This document shows, piece by piece, positions 1 to 18,088 of a DNA stretch of 64,000 nucleotides; position 1 is the stretch's first letter, and the number at the start of each line of letters is the position of its first letter. The stretch comes from Toxotes chatareus. Lineage: Eukaryota > Chordata > Actinopteri > Toxotidae. Under the pieces are notes generated by a model. That model was not told where the DNA came from, searched no databases, and was given only the letters and a program-made list of their open reading frames with translations. The stretch is from positions 7,772,783 to 7,836,782 of the forward strand of contig CM028901.1 of the NCBI GenBank assembly GCA_016801885.1. The letters are read 5' to 3'. The position numbers and the translations under genes are program-made.

Positions 1-3340
<3,340 letters not shown>

Positions 3341-4970
3341 ACAAATTGAGTTTGTTTTGGATCAATTATCTTTTAACGGTGTCTGCGGTCGTTCACTGCG
3401 CCGCTACACAAGCAGACATAACTACTATACAACCATGCAATCACGTGTTAATTACTTCATCGTTAGCAGCATATTCGTTGGTGGCTGAGATGGAGCTTAT
3501 TTTGACTGCGTTATGTTGTTGGGTCAGCAGTAAATGTTTTTAGTGACATTCTAATACTGGAAATAAGTTATATGGACATCAGTCATCCAGAGAAGTCATA
3601 TCAAAATGTAATTAACCAGTATCTAATTAAATAAACATTTTTAACATACAGCTTACCTTATACAGAATGCATCAGGGTTTGTATTGATATTCTCTTACAC
3701 ATATCCTTCTGTATTTCTGTGAGCATAGCCTACAGAACAATGTAGTAGCCTGAAGGGAATCTCCCTGCTTGGCAGACTTACCATAAATTCATAATGAGAG
3801 GAGTGAAGCAGACAATAAGAGCATTCATGCATCTGCCACTGCTCACCCCCGGCTCTCCCAGCTGTGGGTAAGGACAGCTTTTAGGTGGTAGTCCTCAAAA
3901 AAACTTTGTGTGGCCACTGCTGCGAGTCTCTCACAAAAGCTAACTCTTTTTCTACAACTTGACATTAAATACTTCACAGTGATTCAGAATGATTCATTTA
4001 AGCTGTGTTGAAGTATATTTGTGTGCTCTCATACCACCCCACTAGATGGAAGTGTTACATAGTTTTACAAACAATCCAAGAAGCTTGTCTTGTCTTTCAC
4101 AGTTGAGTTTAAGTTTTGAGATGATCGCTCTGTAATTATGTGGACAAATTAAACATTGACAATCAAATTCATTATGATTGCAAATGAAAACTTCTTTACT
4201 GTACATTTGGGGCAAACCATTACAACCAATAGAAGCTGTAATGAACAGACTGAAATGTAATTTAACCCTACAAGTGTAACCTCCATGTCCCCATCTTCAA
4301 ATACATTGTTGGGGGAAAAAAAACTAACCATAACTAGAATCCTAATTATTATGGTAAACATAAAGGAAAACAGTTATTAAGAGAACAAATAAAGAAAGTG
4401 ACCAAGCAAGAGCAACCTGAGAGAAACCTGAGACTGGCCTATAATATTTGCAAGGCTGATCTTTATCTTTCACTTAAAAATGTCACAAATGATCCAGATC
4501 ACATTTTTTACAGCTGCCCAGGGGGAAATGTCTAAGGGCATAGAGAGGACATGATGAATGACTCGTTTCATTCAAGGTGAAATGACCTTTTATCAGCCTT
4601 TGTGTCTTCTAACAAATAGTTCAACTATATATAGCACTCTTATCATGGCACATATAGGCCCATATATTATCTGTTACAGAAGATATTTCTCAGTGATCTG
4701 AGTGACCAGGTTTGGACTCATCATAGCAGCAGCTGACAGTGTCAAAACAGACGGATACAGCCAGGAGGCTACATGTCAGGAAGTGTTGTGATTTTTGTGT
4801 CAAAATAAAAGCATGTGCATTTCAGTCTGTCGCAGAAAGTGTCGGTGTGTGTGGGACTAATGCAAAGAATACCTTCCCTCAAAATTATCCGCAGCATAAT
4901 GAGATCATATTTGAGTTGAACACGTTTTGAACACGTGGAGTGAAAGTGTTGCAGAAAGAAGCTATTTGTT
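3341..4970. other. Intergenic spacer between the divergent tmem64 and necab1
   Basis: AT-rich sequence with no open frame resembling a protein and no repeat I can name. tmem64 reads left from about 3.25 kb and necab1 reads right from about 5.0 kb, so this spacer carries the upstream regions of both genes. I see no convincing discrete regulatory site beyond those listed near each gene. Confidence 0.5.
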
Positions 4971-4980
4971 AATGTAGCAT

Positions 4981-4989
4981 TTTATAAAG
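4981..4989 (+). promoter_or_regulatory. Candidate TATA box of necab1
   Basis: TTTATAAAG lies about 180 bases before the necab1 start codon. This would put a transcription start near 5010 and give a 5'UTR of about 150 bases with no intron. The site is called from sequence and position alone; nothing independent confirms it. Confidence 0.4.
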
Positions 4990-5161
4990 TGAGACAATTA
5001 AACGTTGGATTGTGAAACTTTACTTCGGAAGTCGCGTGTTTTATTTTGGCTGCTTTAACAGCAGCACGGAGTCGCTGTTTCTGACCAGTGACAGTGATCA
5101 GATTAGAGGCACAAGCGGACACATTCCTCTGCAGTTTACTTCTAAAGCCACATTTTGGATG

Positions 5162-8100
5162 ATGGATTGTTCGGAGGAGGTTCAGCCTGTATCTGAGGAG
5201 CCCAGCGCTCAAATGGAGCTTAAAAAAGGAATGTCGATTTTCATTGATGTAAGTAAAAAATGTTTAATCCTTATTTACAGAACAAAATACATTTCAAAAT
5301 ATTCACAATTTATGCTTACGCTGGGGCATCCGCACTCTTTTTGAGTTTTGATTAAGTGCAGAAATTTTAGTTTTTATGTAGGGCTATAGTAACATTTAAT
5401 TTAATTTGACTTAGGTAATTATGAAAATGACTGAAACTTAGATTTGAAAAGTGTTTCTTTTAAAATAGTTTTACACTGATTTTATTCTGCTACCATAGCC
5501 TATAAAATGTTATTTGTTGAAGGTTTTGAATCACCTGAATTAATATGGATCTCTCTAACGTATGCAGGGTACAGAAGGTTCCTTGTTTTATGGAATAGAT
5601 TAATTTGACAAGCTTGACCTTTAATTTAGCTTCGTGGTATAAGGATTTCAAAGACAGGCCATCCATATCTGTGCCACTGTTCAAAACCAAATACCAGGTT
5701 AATGAAATGCCAGAAGTTTGCTGGTTTTGAGTCTGGGTGATATTCTTGTGGCCCTTAATAAGCTAAATCTAGTTAAATTATGCTAAAATATATATATATA
5801 TATTTATATTTTTATTGACATTAGAATATTTATTAACGTTAGAATATCAAAAGTTCTAAAAGATCTTTTAGTTCTATGAGTATCATCAGACTAGGATTCC
5901 CAAAACTTGCAGATTTCCATAAGATGGTGAGGATTTGCTTATTGAAATCACATGAAATGTATGTACCAGTACAGCTAAGAATCTTCTTCAAGTGCTTCTC
6001 TCTCATGAGCTTTCCCTCCCTTGTGTCATGGCACTGCTTTGGGCCTCGGTATCCGCCGCCTAATTATATTCCCCTCATTCCTCCACTTTCATTAAAATGT
6101 GATGTCTTAACCATAAACCTGTTGGCTGCCTTCAGTGTTTGAAAGAGACAGGAGAGGATGCACACATGAGAGCCAAGCTTTATTAAAGCTGGGAAGTCGT
6201 ATCCATCACATCAAATGTCTCACTGATGTTGAACAGGTGCTTTATCTTCTGACACTGACTGACAGGGGATGAAACCACTGCTTGTCTTCCTCAGAAGCGA
6301 GATGGTTGGCAGAGTGTTGCTTCTGTTATTTCTTGACATCTCCTGTATGATTGTCAGTCTCACTCTGCTATGTATCATTACGGCTGCATGCTGGCTCCAA
6401 ATAGAGATTGCTTCCCTGTACAGTTTGCATGTGTTGTGTTTCAGTGAGGGTTTTTCTTCATCATTTTGATACTGTTGTGGTGCCAGACTTCCACTTTATT
6501 AATGGATCGAACAGAGTAAAAAAAAAAAATCCTTGAAATTAATTAATTTTATTCACGCAAAAGATTGATTAGGATGAGACGAGATGATGAGACCCAGTTA
6601 TAAGTTGTTACATGGTTCAAAACGGTGCTGATGTTATCAGTGTGAGCTGTGTCACGAAATTTCATGCATACTGTACAGTCAGTTAACAATATCAGGAAGA
6701 GGTGTAGCCTCTTGCAGAGTATTTGGAGAGCAGACTAAAGTAGCGCTGCAATTAACAGCTATTTTCATTATCAACTAATCTGCAGATTATCTTCTTGATT
6801 CATTGATTCATTATGTGGGCTATAAAATGGAGAAAACTGTAAAAAAATACATCATGTTAGCCTCAAGCTTCAGGACATCTCATGAACTGTCTCATCAATG
6901 GCAGTCCAGAATCCAAAGATATTTTGTTTACTGTAAGCCAAGGAAAAGTACCTTATTCTCACAATCGTGAAGCTGAAACCATTGGTGTTTTTGCTTGAAA
7001 ATTGATTTAAACAATGAAACAATTGTTTGCTGATTAATTGTTGCAGTTCTTTAAAAGAAAACTGGACATGTTTGATTTGGAATGAAGATACATAGAAGTG
7101 GCAAGTGACTGTTTTAACATCAGTAATTAACCATAATTTTCTCCTTGGCGTTTATTCACTCTTTACTTATCTGCTCAGCAGAATGGCCTTGTAGAGATAA
7201 ATAAAGTTGTACTGAGTTGAATTAACATATGATGGAAAATAGAGATGGATGAAAGATGAGCAACAGGTAGAACTGAGATAGACAGAGAGGGCAGATCTGT
7301 ATGGGTATTGGACTGCAAAAAGAGTGACAAAGACTGATTAGCAGGAAAATTTGAAAGAATGATGTAAGTCAAAGACAGGACAGGCTGCCAAGAAGGAGGT
7401 GGGTGTGTTTTTTTAATTTGTGTCTTTAAGCACATAGCCAGATCAATCCTAAAAGGGAAAGTCCATACATTTTTCCCACTTTGGGATTCAATTTAAGATT
7501 TAAATCTTGCACATTAGAATTAGAAGAATTATACATGTGATAATGTGTAAATAGACTCAGAGCCTGTTCAGATTCTGCTTCACACATGCAAACATGACAA
7601 GAAGAGAAAGCGGGCAATGCTATTTTGAGGTTGGTGGTTCAAGCCTTTTAAAGCTGATGTGGTCATTGCCACTCTGCCTTTCATCTCCTCTGGACTGTGG
7701 GGCAGCACTATCAATAATTTAACAACACACTGCTTTTGAGAGTGTGATCGATGAGCCCCTTGCGCGCGCACACACACTTATTTCAACTCCAATGATGTGA
7801 AACCTTTGTTGACAGCCCTCTTTTTCCCTTTCTTATTACAGATTTTACGGAGAGCTGATAAAAACGGTAAGTGTCTCACCATCCAGCTCCTCTCAGACTC
7901 ACACTAACACACCCTCATCTTTCTTTGGCATTTCTTCAACCCCCTCTTTCTCCTGTGTGAAAACAGATGTACTTTCTCAATGAAATTCTGATCATGACTC
8001 TCTGCTGATACTCTTTCAGTTTCCATGGAAACAGGAAACTGACCATGCCCACTGAGGTTCAGTATCAGAGCAGTAATGAAGAAAAACATCAAAAATCTGT

Positions 8101-11100
8101 ACCAGTTAGACACTTTTATCATTGCAGACCACATTTAATGACTTAGAGGCGTATGACTGGAGGTTCAAGGCAAATTCTGCTGTTGTTTCACCTCCACTAT
8201 CTTGTGCAGTGTTATCACAGTGTGCAGTGTGAACACGCAAAAACACATAGTTTATTTTGTTGTTAACGAAGGACAGCAGGAGTCTGAATCCAGGTTTCTG
8301 CCTGTTCATCCAGCCCCCCCAATCTAAATACTCTCTAACAAAGCACAAATGCAGGGAATCCAGAAAGAATTGAAGTGATACTGTGTCACTGTCTCTGTAG
8401 TTTTTATGGCACATTATTTTAACCTACTCTTTCATTAGCAGCCCAGAAATGTGAATACAAATGAAATATATTCTTAAATGGTACAGTCAGAGATATAGCT
8501 AGTATAACTACTGCTATAGCTACAACAACAGTAGTGTGCCAAATCTCTCAAATGGACATTTTTCTTCACTGGGAGATGGAAAAAAAGATGCCTCTATAGA
8601 TAACCTCTCTCCCCCTCTCTGCTCAAGCCGTTTTTTTTCCCTGAGAAATTAAGTATCCTCTGATGAGGGTTTTTATTTAATAAAGACTGGAATCCCACTG
8701 TACAACTATGATTTTAGATCCTGCATCAAAATGCATGTAGCCCATTTATCCAACAGACTGGAGATGATACCACATTTAGTTTGCATAACTGTACATTGTA
8801 CACTATCATTTTGTGTCAACTAGGACATGCTGTGAAGTGTAACCTTGCTGACACTCACTTTCACAGTGAAAATGAAATATTAATAGTTTCATTGCTGGTT
8901 TTGATAGTATAGTATAGTATAGTATAGTATAGTATAGTATAGCATAGCATAGTATAGTATAGCATCACTGGAGTTTTTAGATAAGGAACGGGAATTAGGG
9001 TTTATCTGACATGTTAGCAGACACCCTGACATCACACAGTTCTTCTAGTAGCGTAGATTTTGAACATGTTTAAAATAAGTGACCAAAAATAGCTGTTCAG
9101 AATTCATTATTCACATAGCATGACGTGCTTCATTATTCATTAAATGCCCGTCCCACGCTGCAAGTGATTTGTCATTCAGCAAGATAATAAGTCATCCCAC
9201 ATGTTTGTGTTTTGTGTTGTGCAAACAGCAGCACTTATATGTTGAGTCTGTTCCAAGATTATTTTTGAGCATGTGTGTGTGTTTGCCTTTGTACGTCCTT
9301 CAAAGGGGGCTCTTGCTCCCATCGTCTATAGCGACATGACAGTCATACTGAACATCACCTCCAAAGCAGGTCAGCAGTGAAAATTTGAAGCTCAGCCACT
9401 TCATGTCACACAAAGAGAAGGACACTAATGGAGCCAGATCTGTATAAAAGACATGTTGTCAGTGGACAGTTGTCTTCATCCGCACACTTGATGCAATCTT
9501 TTGCTGATTCAGCCCCTGCATTTTTTAACATGATGCATCCTGTGAGGGCTATCTCAGCCATCCTCATCTGCACAGAAGGTGCACTGAAATTTTTAATTAA
9601 ATTTTATTATACCAATCTCCTGATGCTGAGGAATGAAGTGTGTGCTACTAACCAATTTACCAACACACCTGCAGACACAAACCAAACTGCTTATTTGATC
9701 TTGATTTGTCTGTGATTTATGGATAGTTTTGTAAAATGGTAACCTCGCCTCAAAGGATGTTGCGGCCCTGACTGAGCGGTCCTGACATCTTGTTGACAAG
9801 TTGCATTTGTGCTCTGTCCCCAGACGATGGGAAACTTTCCTTTGATGAATTCAAAGCTTATTTCTCTGATGGAGTCTTGACAGCTGAGGAACTGAAGGAG
9901 CTCTTCCACACAATCGATACCCACAACACAGAGTAAGTCAATTAAATGCTTTATCTTTTAAATATTTTATTCCATAGAAGACAGAATTGACATATGGGTG
10001 ATGGAGGAGAGGTGGATTTCGATAAGATGTTTCATACTCATGCTTTTTGGATAAAATAGAAATTCAGTGACCACTTTAGCCTGCAAAATATATTAGTTTT
10101 AACTTGTGTTTCACTCACACAAGCAGGAAATTTGAGGATATATTTGGAACAAAAAATATTCAGAAGAATTGAGCCACACTCTGAAGAGAATTTATTCCTA
10201 AAGCTCAGTATTGTGAAGAGCAGCACTCCAGGCAGCATGGTTGTGTTGTCGTCTTTCAGCAAGACACAGGAGACTCATGCCAAACAAATTTCTCTGTGTG
10301 CCTGCCTGTCAGCCTGTCACAATTTTATATCGTGCATGTAAGGATATATATATTGCAGTATTGTAATACAATATTATTGTTAAACTATATTGTTGTGTAC
10401 CCTGGTACCTCTAATACATGACTTTAATTTCCATGTCCCTACTCATGGATATTCTCCTGATCCGAAGGCTCAATGAGGAGATCCAATCACACACGATCAG
10501 TGCTTTGAATTTGATGTGAATTGAATTCAAGGTCTTATTAAATCAGATAAGCTGAGCAAGTGTGAATATTGAATGTGCTTCTTGTGCAGCCTCACTCTGT
10601 AGGCAGCCTTTAATACTCTCTTTGATACTTGTCGTTTCCGCCTCAGCAACTGATTCCTACTACCAGCCACATGAAGGAGGCAGGGAGATCACTGTCGTGT
10701 CAGGAGAGCAAACACGGGTCAGCAGAAATTAGCTGAGGCGATACAGAAGTGACTAGAACTAAATTAATACCCTGTTACCCGTGAAAAATACTCACTGGGC
10801 AATTAAATAGTAGGTAGTAGGTAGTAAGGTAAATAGTAGGCTACCAGCATCCTCATGGAAGAGATGAAAGCCAAGCAATAGGAGAGGGGAATTAGTCTCT
10901 AAAGCTGTTGCATGACAGAGGAGGACTAAAAGTCTGCAGCCATGCTACTAGCTATATTAGCATTAACTTCATTGTACAGCTGGGGCAGATGAGAAATCTG
11001 TCATTAGTTTTGGACGTGTCTTTGTCCTGAACTTAAATAACACTTAACACAGTCTGAGAATCTTTGCATTTTCAGTCCACCTCGGCCATGCCTGTCAGGT

Positions 11101-14100
11101 GTAGTTACAGGTGGAACACACACAAAGTCTGCAAAGATAGATTCTCAGCCAGAGATTGATTTATTTAGCCATTCAGGCCAGCCTTGTTACTTCTTAATGC
11201 ACGGTTGTGACTGTTCAGCACTAAGGCTGTTTCACACAAAATGTGTGGCATGAGCCAGTTTGTTGTAGTTTTCATGCATCCCAATTCCCTGTGGATGCTT
11301 TGGTATTGTGATACTGTTTAACTAAGAATATCCTGCCCAAACTAAAACACCACATGGAAATCTTGTGTAACAGCATTACGCAACAGCAGGGTGGCAGGTG
11401 ACATGCAGTGAGGTGAACAGTTGGGTGAGCACTGGCTGTGAAGAAGGCCACAGATATGTATTTGAAAATATTATAATAATGTATGTGTTAGACTGTGTTC
11501 ATCCAGTCCTCAGAGATGAATAAAATTAAAAATAAGAAATTTAAAAAATTATAAAACAGTATCTGTAGGTTTATTTCCTCTATTGTCCTCCTTTGAAAGG
11601 GAAGGGGGCAAAATAACAGATCTCCAGGGCAGGCAAGACAGATTTAAACTGACAATAAAAACGGAATTAATGATTGACTATTTAATATTAATTCTATATC
11701 TGCGCTAAATTGAGAGATTGCACAAAGAACTGCATCCAAACATCTGCTGTATTTTCTGTATTTTTGCACATGAATCTACTAAATTTAAGTAAACCTGACT
11801 AATATAACTAAACTTAATGTAAGCTAGGCTAATAGTTACATTTACTTACCTTTTTCAAGACAATCAGTTTACTAGGTGTTTTTAAGATCAACTTGACAGA
11901 TAGCATTAGTCATGCAACCTTTCATTGCATAATTGTAGCAGTTCTTCTACGGTCTGCTAAAAAATATATTCAGTGTCTGGAATCAGAGTCACATACTGTA
12001 TGATATGGTCTTTAGAAAACATCTGACACGCAAACGGGGAAACCAGTGATACTGCCTATTTCTCTGTGACTTCTAGTGAAATTCAACAGTCTTCAGTGAA
12101 ACAAATACCACAGATGTGTTTCACAGAAATAGAGCAGTCACACCAGTTTGCTGAAAAAAGTCACAAATCAAAATACTCTTAAGGTTGCTGTGGTGAGTGA
12201 GAAGCTAGAGGAGGATTTCTCTGTCAGAAAGTTTAAGCTATCCTTGAACCTGTCTTACTCTGCTCAAACAGTCTGTTTCAGTTCTGGGTAAATCTTCTGT
12301 TTGGTCAGGCTATTGGCCATTGGCCATAGATCAAGATTAAAGATAAAAAGGCATGCAATGAATACAATAAGGCACAGTAAACAAAAAATTAACAAAATCA
12401 AAGCAATAGAGTCTGAAATATTCTGACTTTTTCCAGTCCCTTGTGCAGGTCAAGCATCTTCAACATCAGTTGTTTGATTTTATTAACAATGTTTAAAGAG
12501 CATCCTGGTTATAGTCTTCATTAAACTGCTCGTATTTACTCAAGGCTGTGTGTCAGTTGTGATACATCCTTCATTGGTGTAATGAGACAGTATTTTGCAA
12601 ACAGAGGATGAAGCGCTTTGAGCCACAGCAACTGAAGAAGCTTTCTAAAGATGGCATTTTCCATTCCCTCTATAACTCGCTACCTGCTGCTGCAAGCACA
12701 ACCTCATCATATCACTGCAATAAAGGAAAGACTGTAGGATTCACCTAGAGGCTACCTCCTAACACAGGATCAAATATTGATTATTGTATATTTTTAAAAT
12801 TCAATTTCATTTCATTTTTGCTATAAATACCTGCAGGAAATTTAATTATATGAGCGAGTATGTGTGTGTTTTTTAAACCATAGAAACAATTTGTGATTTT
12901 ACGGAGGTGAATGGACACTGCTAAAGTGGCACTGACACTGCTAAAGTGGCTCTTTCTCTCACTATTTCCAAAATCAATCAGGAAAATAATCAGCAGCATT
13001 AATCCATAATGAAGATAGTCATTAGTTGCAGCCTTGTATGATTAAAACTTAGCTCCACCTTGCTGCAACTGAAAAACGCTGTTTATGCATTTATGCAATA
13101 CTTTAAGCACATTTACCTGATTATACTTACATACTTGTAACAAGTAACATTTTTAATATTCATCCTATTTCTGATAGTCTTTACGGTACAGCTGTCTTCA
13201 GCGTTTCACCTGTGTGTGGTCCATTAGTAAATAATATGCCTTAAAATGTCTAAACAGCCGATTCTCCAGCAACACAGCTAAGAGCTTTTTAGTCTTTTGC
13301 TCGGTTTAGTGCCTAACCTCTGCTTTACCTCCTCTGTTCTTGTCTGGCCTCTGTGGTGCTAAGTGTTTTCTTCTGTTTGGACGAATTGATTGCTGCAGTA
13401 CTTTCCCCCTTGTGAACAACAGCAACAGCTTGTGTGGAATAGAGTTAAAACCTATGTAATTCCCCAGCCTCGTTCACTGTTACACGGATGTCTCCTTTGT
13501 GTCTCTTGAAGATATCTTTACAGAGGATACAATGGCTAATTGTCCACTTTGAAATGTTCTCTTCACCCCATCACCTTTACCCCTTTCTTTCACTCTTTTT
13601 TCTATCTGTTTCTGTCTCTCTTTTTCAGACACACACACTCAGAGCTCCCTGAAACACGCTGATGCATGGACCTTGATCACAAACAGCCAAAATGTATCAG
13701 GGGTTTTCTGTTGTAAAATTCGCTGTCTGGCCTATAGCCCACTCTGGGGGCAAAAAAAAAAAAAAAATGTGGCTAAATTATTCATGACATTTTTTACTTG
13801 CTCCCATTTGTCGTCCTGCAGTGATTCACCAAATCACAGTCTGTCCAGGAAAAGTTTTGCAGAGATGAAAGAAAAGTCTGTCACCTCCTTTAACCTTGAA
13901 AATTCTTCTTATATAAATATCTCTCTCATTTTTTTGTCTTTCAGCAACGTGGACACCGATGAACTCTGTGGTAAGTTGAGTGTTCATCTAAACAAATGTA
14001 ACTTTGAATTTTAGTAATAGAAGGCTGCACTCTTCTGCTTGCTTTATCTTGGCTTATCCAAGCTCAGAGTCAGGAGCACCACAGACCCAAATGCTATTTG

Positions 14101-16613
14101 ACATTTTCCCAGCATAAGAAAAGAACCATGTTAGACGTGGTCACATGCTCTCTGACCAAACCCCTACAGGCTGTGTGACTGAGGTGTCACACCCGTGCTG
14201 CTTCAACAAAACACCTAAAGCCCTGTCCCAACTGGTTAACTCACAAATTATTTCTTTTTTTTTTTTTTTTTTTTGAAGAGTATTTCTCCCAGCACCTCGG
14301 CGAATATGAGAATGTTCTCGCTGCCTTAGAAGACCTGAACATGTCCATATTGAAAGCAATGGACAAAACAAAGAAGGTAAGATCTGAATCAGCAGAGAAT
14401 CCAATGAGCCAAGATAATTATGCAGAACTTTTTAATCGTGGACATTAATGCTTGGTGGACACTGTAGAGAGTCCAGCTGTGACCAAGGTAAAGACTGGGT
14501 TAGCAGTGTGTGTATGGTGTGCATGTGTTTCAGTTTGATTAAGTTATGACTCTGAAAACAAGGGCGTGATGTTTGTGACAAACTGGGGAAAAGAATGATT
14601 AAAAAACAAAAAACAAAAAAAACTGCTTACATTAAGAAGCCTTGAGTATTTGTTCAGAGTTCTCATTCAAACAGTGTATTCATATTCATTTACATTCCTG
14701 TGACATACTCATAACACACGCCCACAACTCCGCACAGTGAACATCACACTAACATCTCATGCCGTGCACATAATGATAATAATAAGAGATGTTTGATTTA
14801 CTCACAGTGTGGCCTGAGTTTCACACTGCAAATCTCTCCCAGCATGCTCCTGTGCTGCCCAGCTGGCTTCCTCAGATCTCCCATTAGTCAGATTTCCATT
14901 ACAGAGCCAAAAAGGACGAGCCAGGGCTCATTCATGCTACTAATTAAACCCCAGAACAAAACATGTTATGATTCTTTTTGGACTTGTAGCCAACATAGAT
15001 GAGGAATTAAATGGGTTGTGGCTGCGTTACCAAACAAATACTCCTTTTGATCCTTTATTTTTTTTGTTAAATGCTCTTGATTTTACTGTAGAGCTGTGGT
15101 TGAAGCTGAATACCTTGTACATTATCAGAGAGAAGAAGAAGAATGGTGAGGGTGGCAAGGGAGAAAAAGGCAAATAGACAGAGATGAAGGTACAAGATCA
15201 GGGACAACAGAAAGACTGAAGGGACAAATAATAAAGAGAAATGGAGAAAGAATGACATGTGGTGGCTTACTAGATCTGTGGGGAGAGCTTATTTTTCTTT
15301 CTACCAGAGTAGTGTCTCATCTGACACATATGACACATGCTGTGAAGCTCAAATCGCCCCTCAGATCGGCACTGAAACAGACACAGCTCATTGAGGCTCC
15401 TTCAGAAACAGTGTGAGTGTGGGAGTCAAACCGTTCATTTGTCAGGGGTAGTTTTTTATTAGCACAGAAGGAGGTTACACATGTCGACATTCAACTTCAA
15501 CACCTAAAAACAATGTGGTGACAGATAAAGATTTTGGTTTTAGTAAATGGTCAGACACTTAATGAACGGAAAAAAGACAACAGTGAGGAGAGATTTTAAG
15601 AAAATAGTGTCAAATAATGCATAATTTCAAGAAATGCTTATAAGACAAAATGGATTCTAAACAAATGTAGTTGCAAAAAACCAATTTATACCCTTGAAAT
15701 AAGTTTTTCACTCCATACAAAAGGCATTTTTCCTTGAAGAAGATTTCACCAAAGCTGGACCTGCAGGAGCACAGCAGTGAATTACACAAGCCTGAAATTC
15801 AGCCTTCTTTTCTGCAAAGGCAATGAACAATCCCTTTGCAATCTTTCATAGACCTCAACATGCGCCGAGCTGTGATGAGGTGCGAAAATCAAATTGCACC
15901 TCAAATCATTTTCTGTTCTCCAGGAGAATAGTTGAGAGCAGGAAGTGAGACAGCAGGAGAGAAAGGAGGGAAACAGCACAGGCAGAATGGATGTGTATTT
16001 TAAGGTCTTGCTGTGGATTTTTTAAAGCCTTGAGTCAGCTCTCACAAAGTACACAGGAAAAAATGGGACAAATCCTTTTTTTTTTTTTTTTCGATCTACT
16101 GTCTTCAAGTTGCTCCCTCACAGACATATACTCCAAAATGGATATTCGAGCTCAAATGAAAACAAATTATTCTGGACAAATTGAACAGAACTGAGGAGCT
16201 ATTGACCAAGGCAATAACTTTCAAATGAAATTACTACAGTTTTCACACTGCTGATGTCTCCCCAAGAGTCTTTTAAAGTCTTTACTCCTTGAAGCCTAAA
16301 TCATAGTTTCCTCTTCTACAAAGCGTGTGTGAAGCCACAAAAGATTTCTGTGACCCAAAAATGAGTCATAGTACAAGAAAAGACAGAGAAGAAATATAAA
16401 ATGCCCTGTATTTCTCTGTCATTTATCAAGTATTGACTGAGTGAGGAGTACAACAGATGCTGCATTAGTCACAGACTAAAGCTCAGTTGTCTCTGTTGAA
16501 CTGTATATGTATTTGAGTGGGTGGTCTCTGGCTGTGGATGTGTGTGAGGGGGCTGGCTGTATGTGTGTGCATTGGAAGCTTGTTAGCGTGTGCTCATGAG
16601 GTAATTTGTGTAT

Positions 16614-16652
<39 letters not shown>

Positions 16653-18057
16653 TTGCGTGCATGCATCAAACATCCATGCACATGTGCGGGGGAGCTGGAA
16701 CAAGAGTGTGGCTCTAAATCACAGCCAGGCATGTATACGTATTTGTTCGGCTACATTTGAGGTTTAATTTTGCAAAAACAATCATGCCAAAGCTATTTAC
16801 AGGTTTGCCATGCACAACCTCCTTTCCTATCTGGTCTCAGGTGTTCATCACCTGCAGATAGAGGCAGTTGACTGAGTACTCTCACTGCACCACTACTGTC
16901 GAGTTAGAGTTCAACATTTTTTTCACAATGGCAAACATTTTGATGCAGGAAAATAATATTTATTGATTACAGTAGGCTCTAAGCCAGTTCAGATTGAGTC
17001 TAGTGTGTTTACTAAGCAGCGATTTGCACATCACTAAACAGGCTCTATCACAGAAACTAGTTCTTACAGATTAGTTGTTTCTAAATTTATTCAGGAAGAA
17101 GTTAGGAAGGATAAGTAATTAATTTATGAATAGCTAGTGCAACCCAAGTTCTAGTTCTGCCAAATCACTTCAGGGTATTTCACGTCAAGCAGCTTATTTT
17201 TGACTTTTGATGACAATTTGCAATCAGGGTTTGAAAAATCATTTGGCAAAGGTAGAGTGAGATATGATTTGTGGAGCAGGTTGGGGAGTATGCAGTCATA
17301 GTCTTGACTAAAAGGCTTAAATAGCGTGATTGTGGCAGCAGTGTGGGGTCAGAGTCTAAAGTAGAAAAATGTTGAAAACTACAAGGCACCATCTCCAAAA
17401 AAAGCCCCCCTTTGACCTTTTGTATGACTGAAAATGAAAGATGAAGGGAAAGGCACAAAGGAAAGGAAAAAGGCAGACCTTAAGCTGTTTAGAATGGCTG
17501 TAGATTGGTGAGGCGGACACACACACACACACACACACACAAAGGTACAGATCACAGGAGGTAATCTATGCTCAGATGGTAGAGACTGACCTTTACCAGT
17601 TTTGTCATGACTCACTCTCACGCAGTGAATGTGCATGCATGTGCAAGTGTGTGTGCATGAATGCGTGTTTGCTGATCGTCACAGTGTCAGAAGATCAAAC
17701 AAACCCTATGACCAATAACGATCCTGGGTTTTTTAAAAGGCAACACTGCAAAAACTGGAGGTTTTGTGCATTTTGTTCTCATGGAAAACAAAGTACAGAT
17801 TGTTATCTGTCACATTTTAGGACAAGCTGTTCAGTCTTTGGTCAAATAGGTTAGGGAGAGGAAGCCTGGGACTAATGATCCTCTCTGTATTCTGGAGAAG
17901 AGTTCAGCTCTCTCATGGGAAGACTCCCGCTCAACATACTTTAATTAGAGAGTGTGTGTGTGTGTCAAACCATCTTCATTGTACATTTGAAAATGAAGTA
18001 ATTACAAACAGACAAAAACACTGAAATATATTTTTTCTCAGTCTATTTCTCTTTCTG

Positions 18058-18088
<31 letters not shown>

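Noticed and set aside
8640..8690. CTGATGAG near a GAAA, reminiscent of a hammerhead ribozyme core
   Set aside because: I could not draw the three required stems around the two core strands; the words are common by chance.
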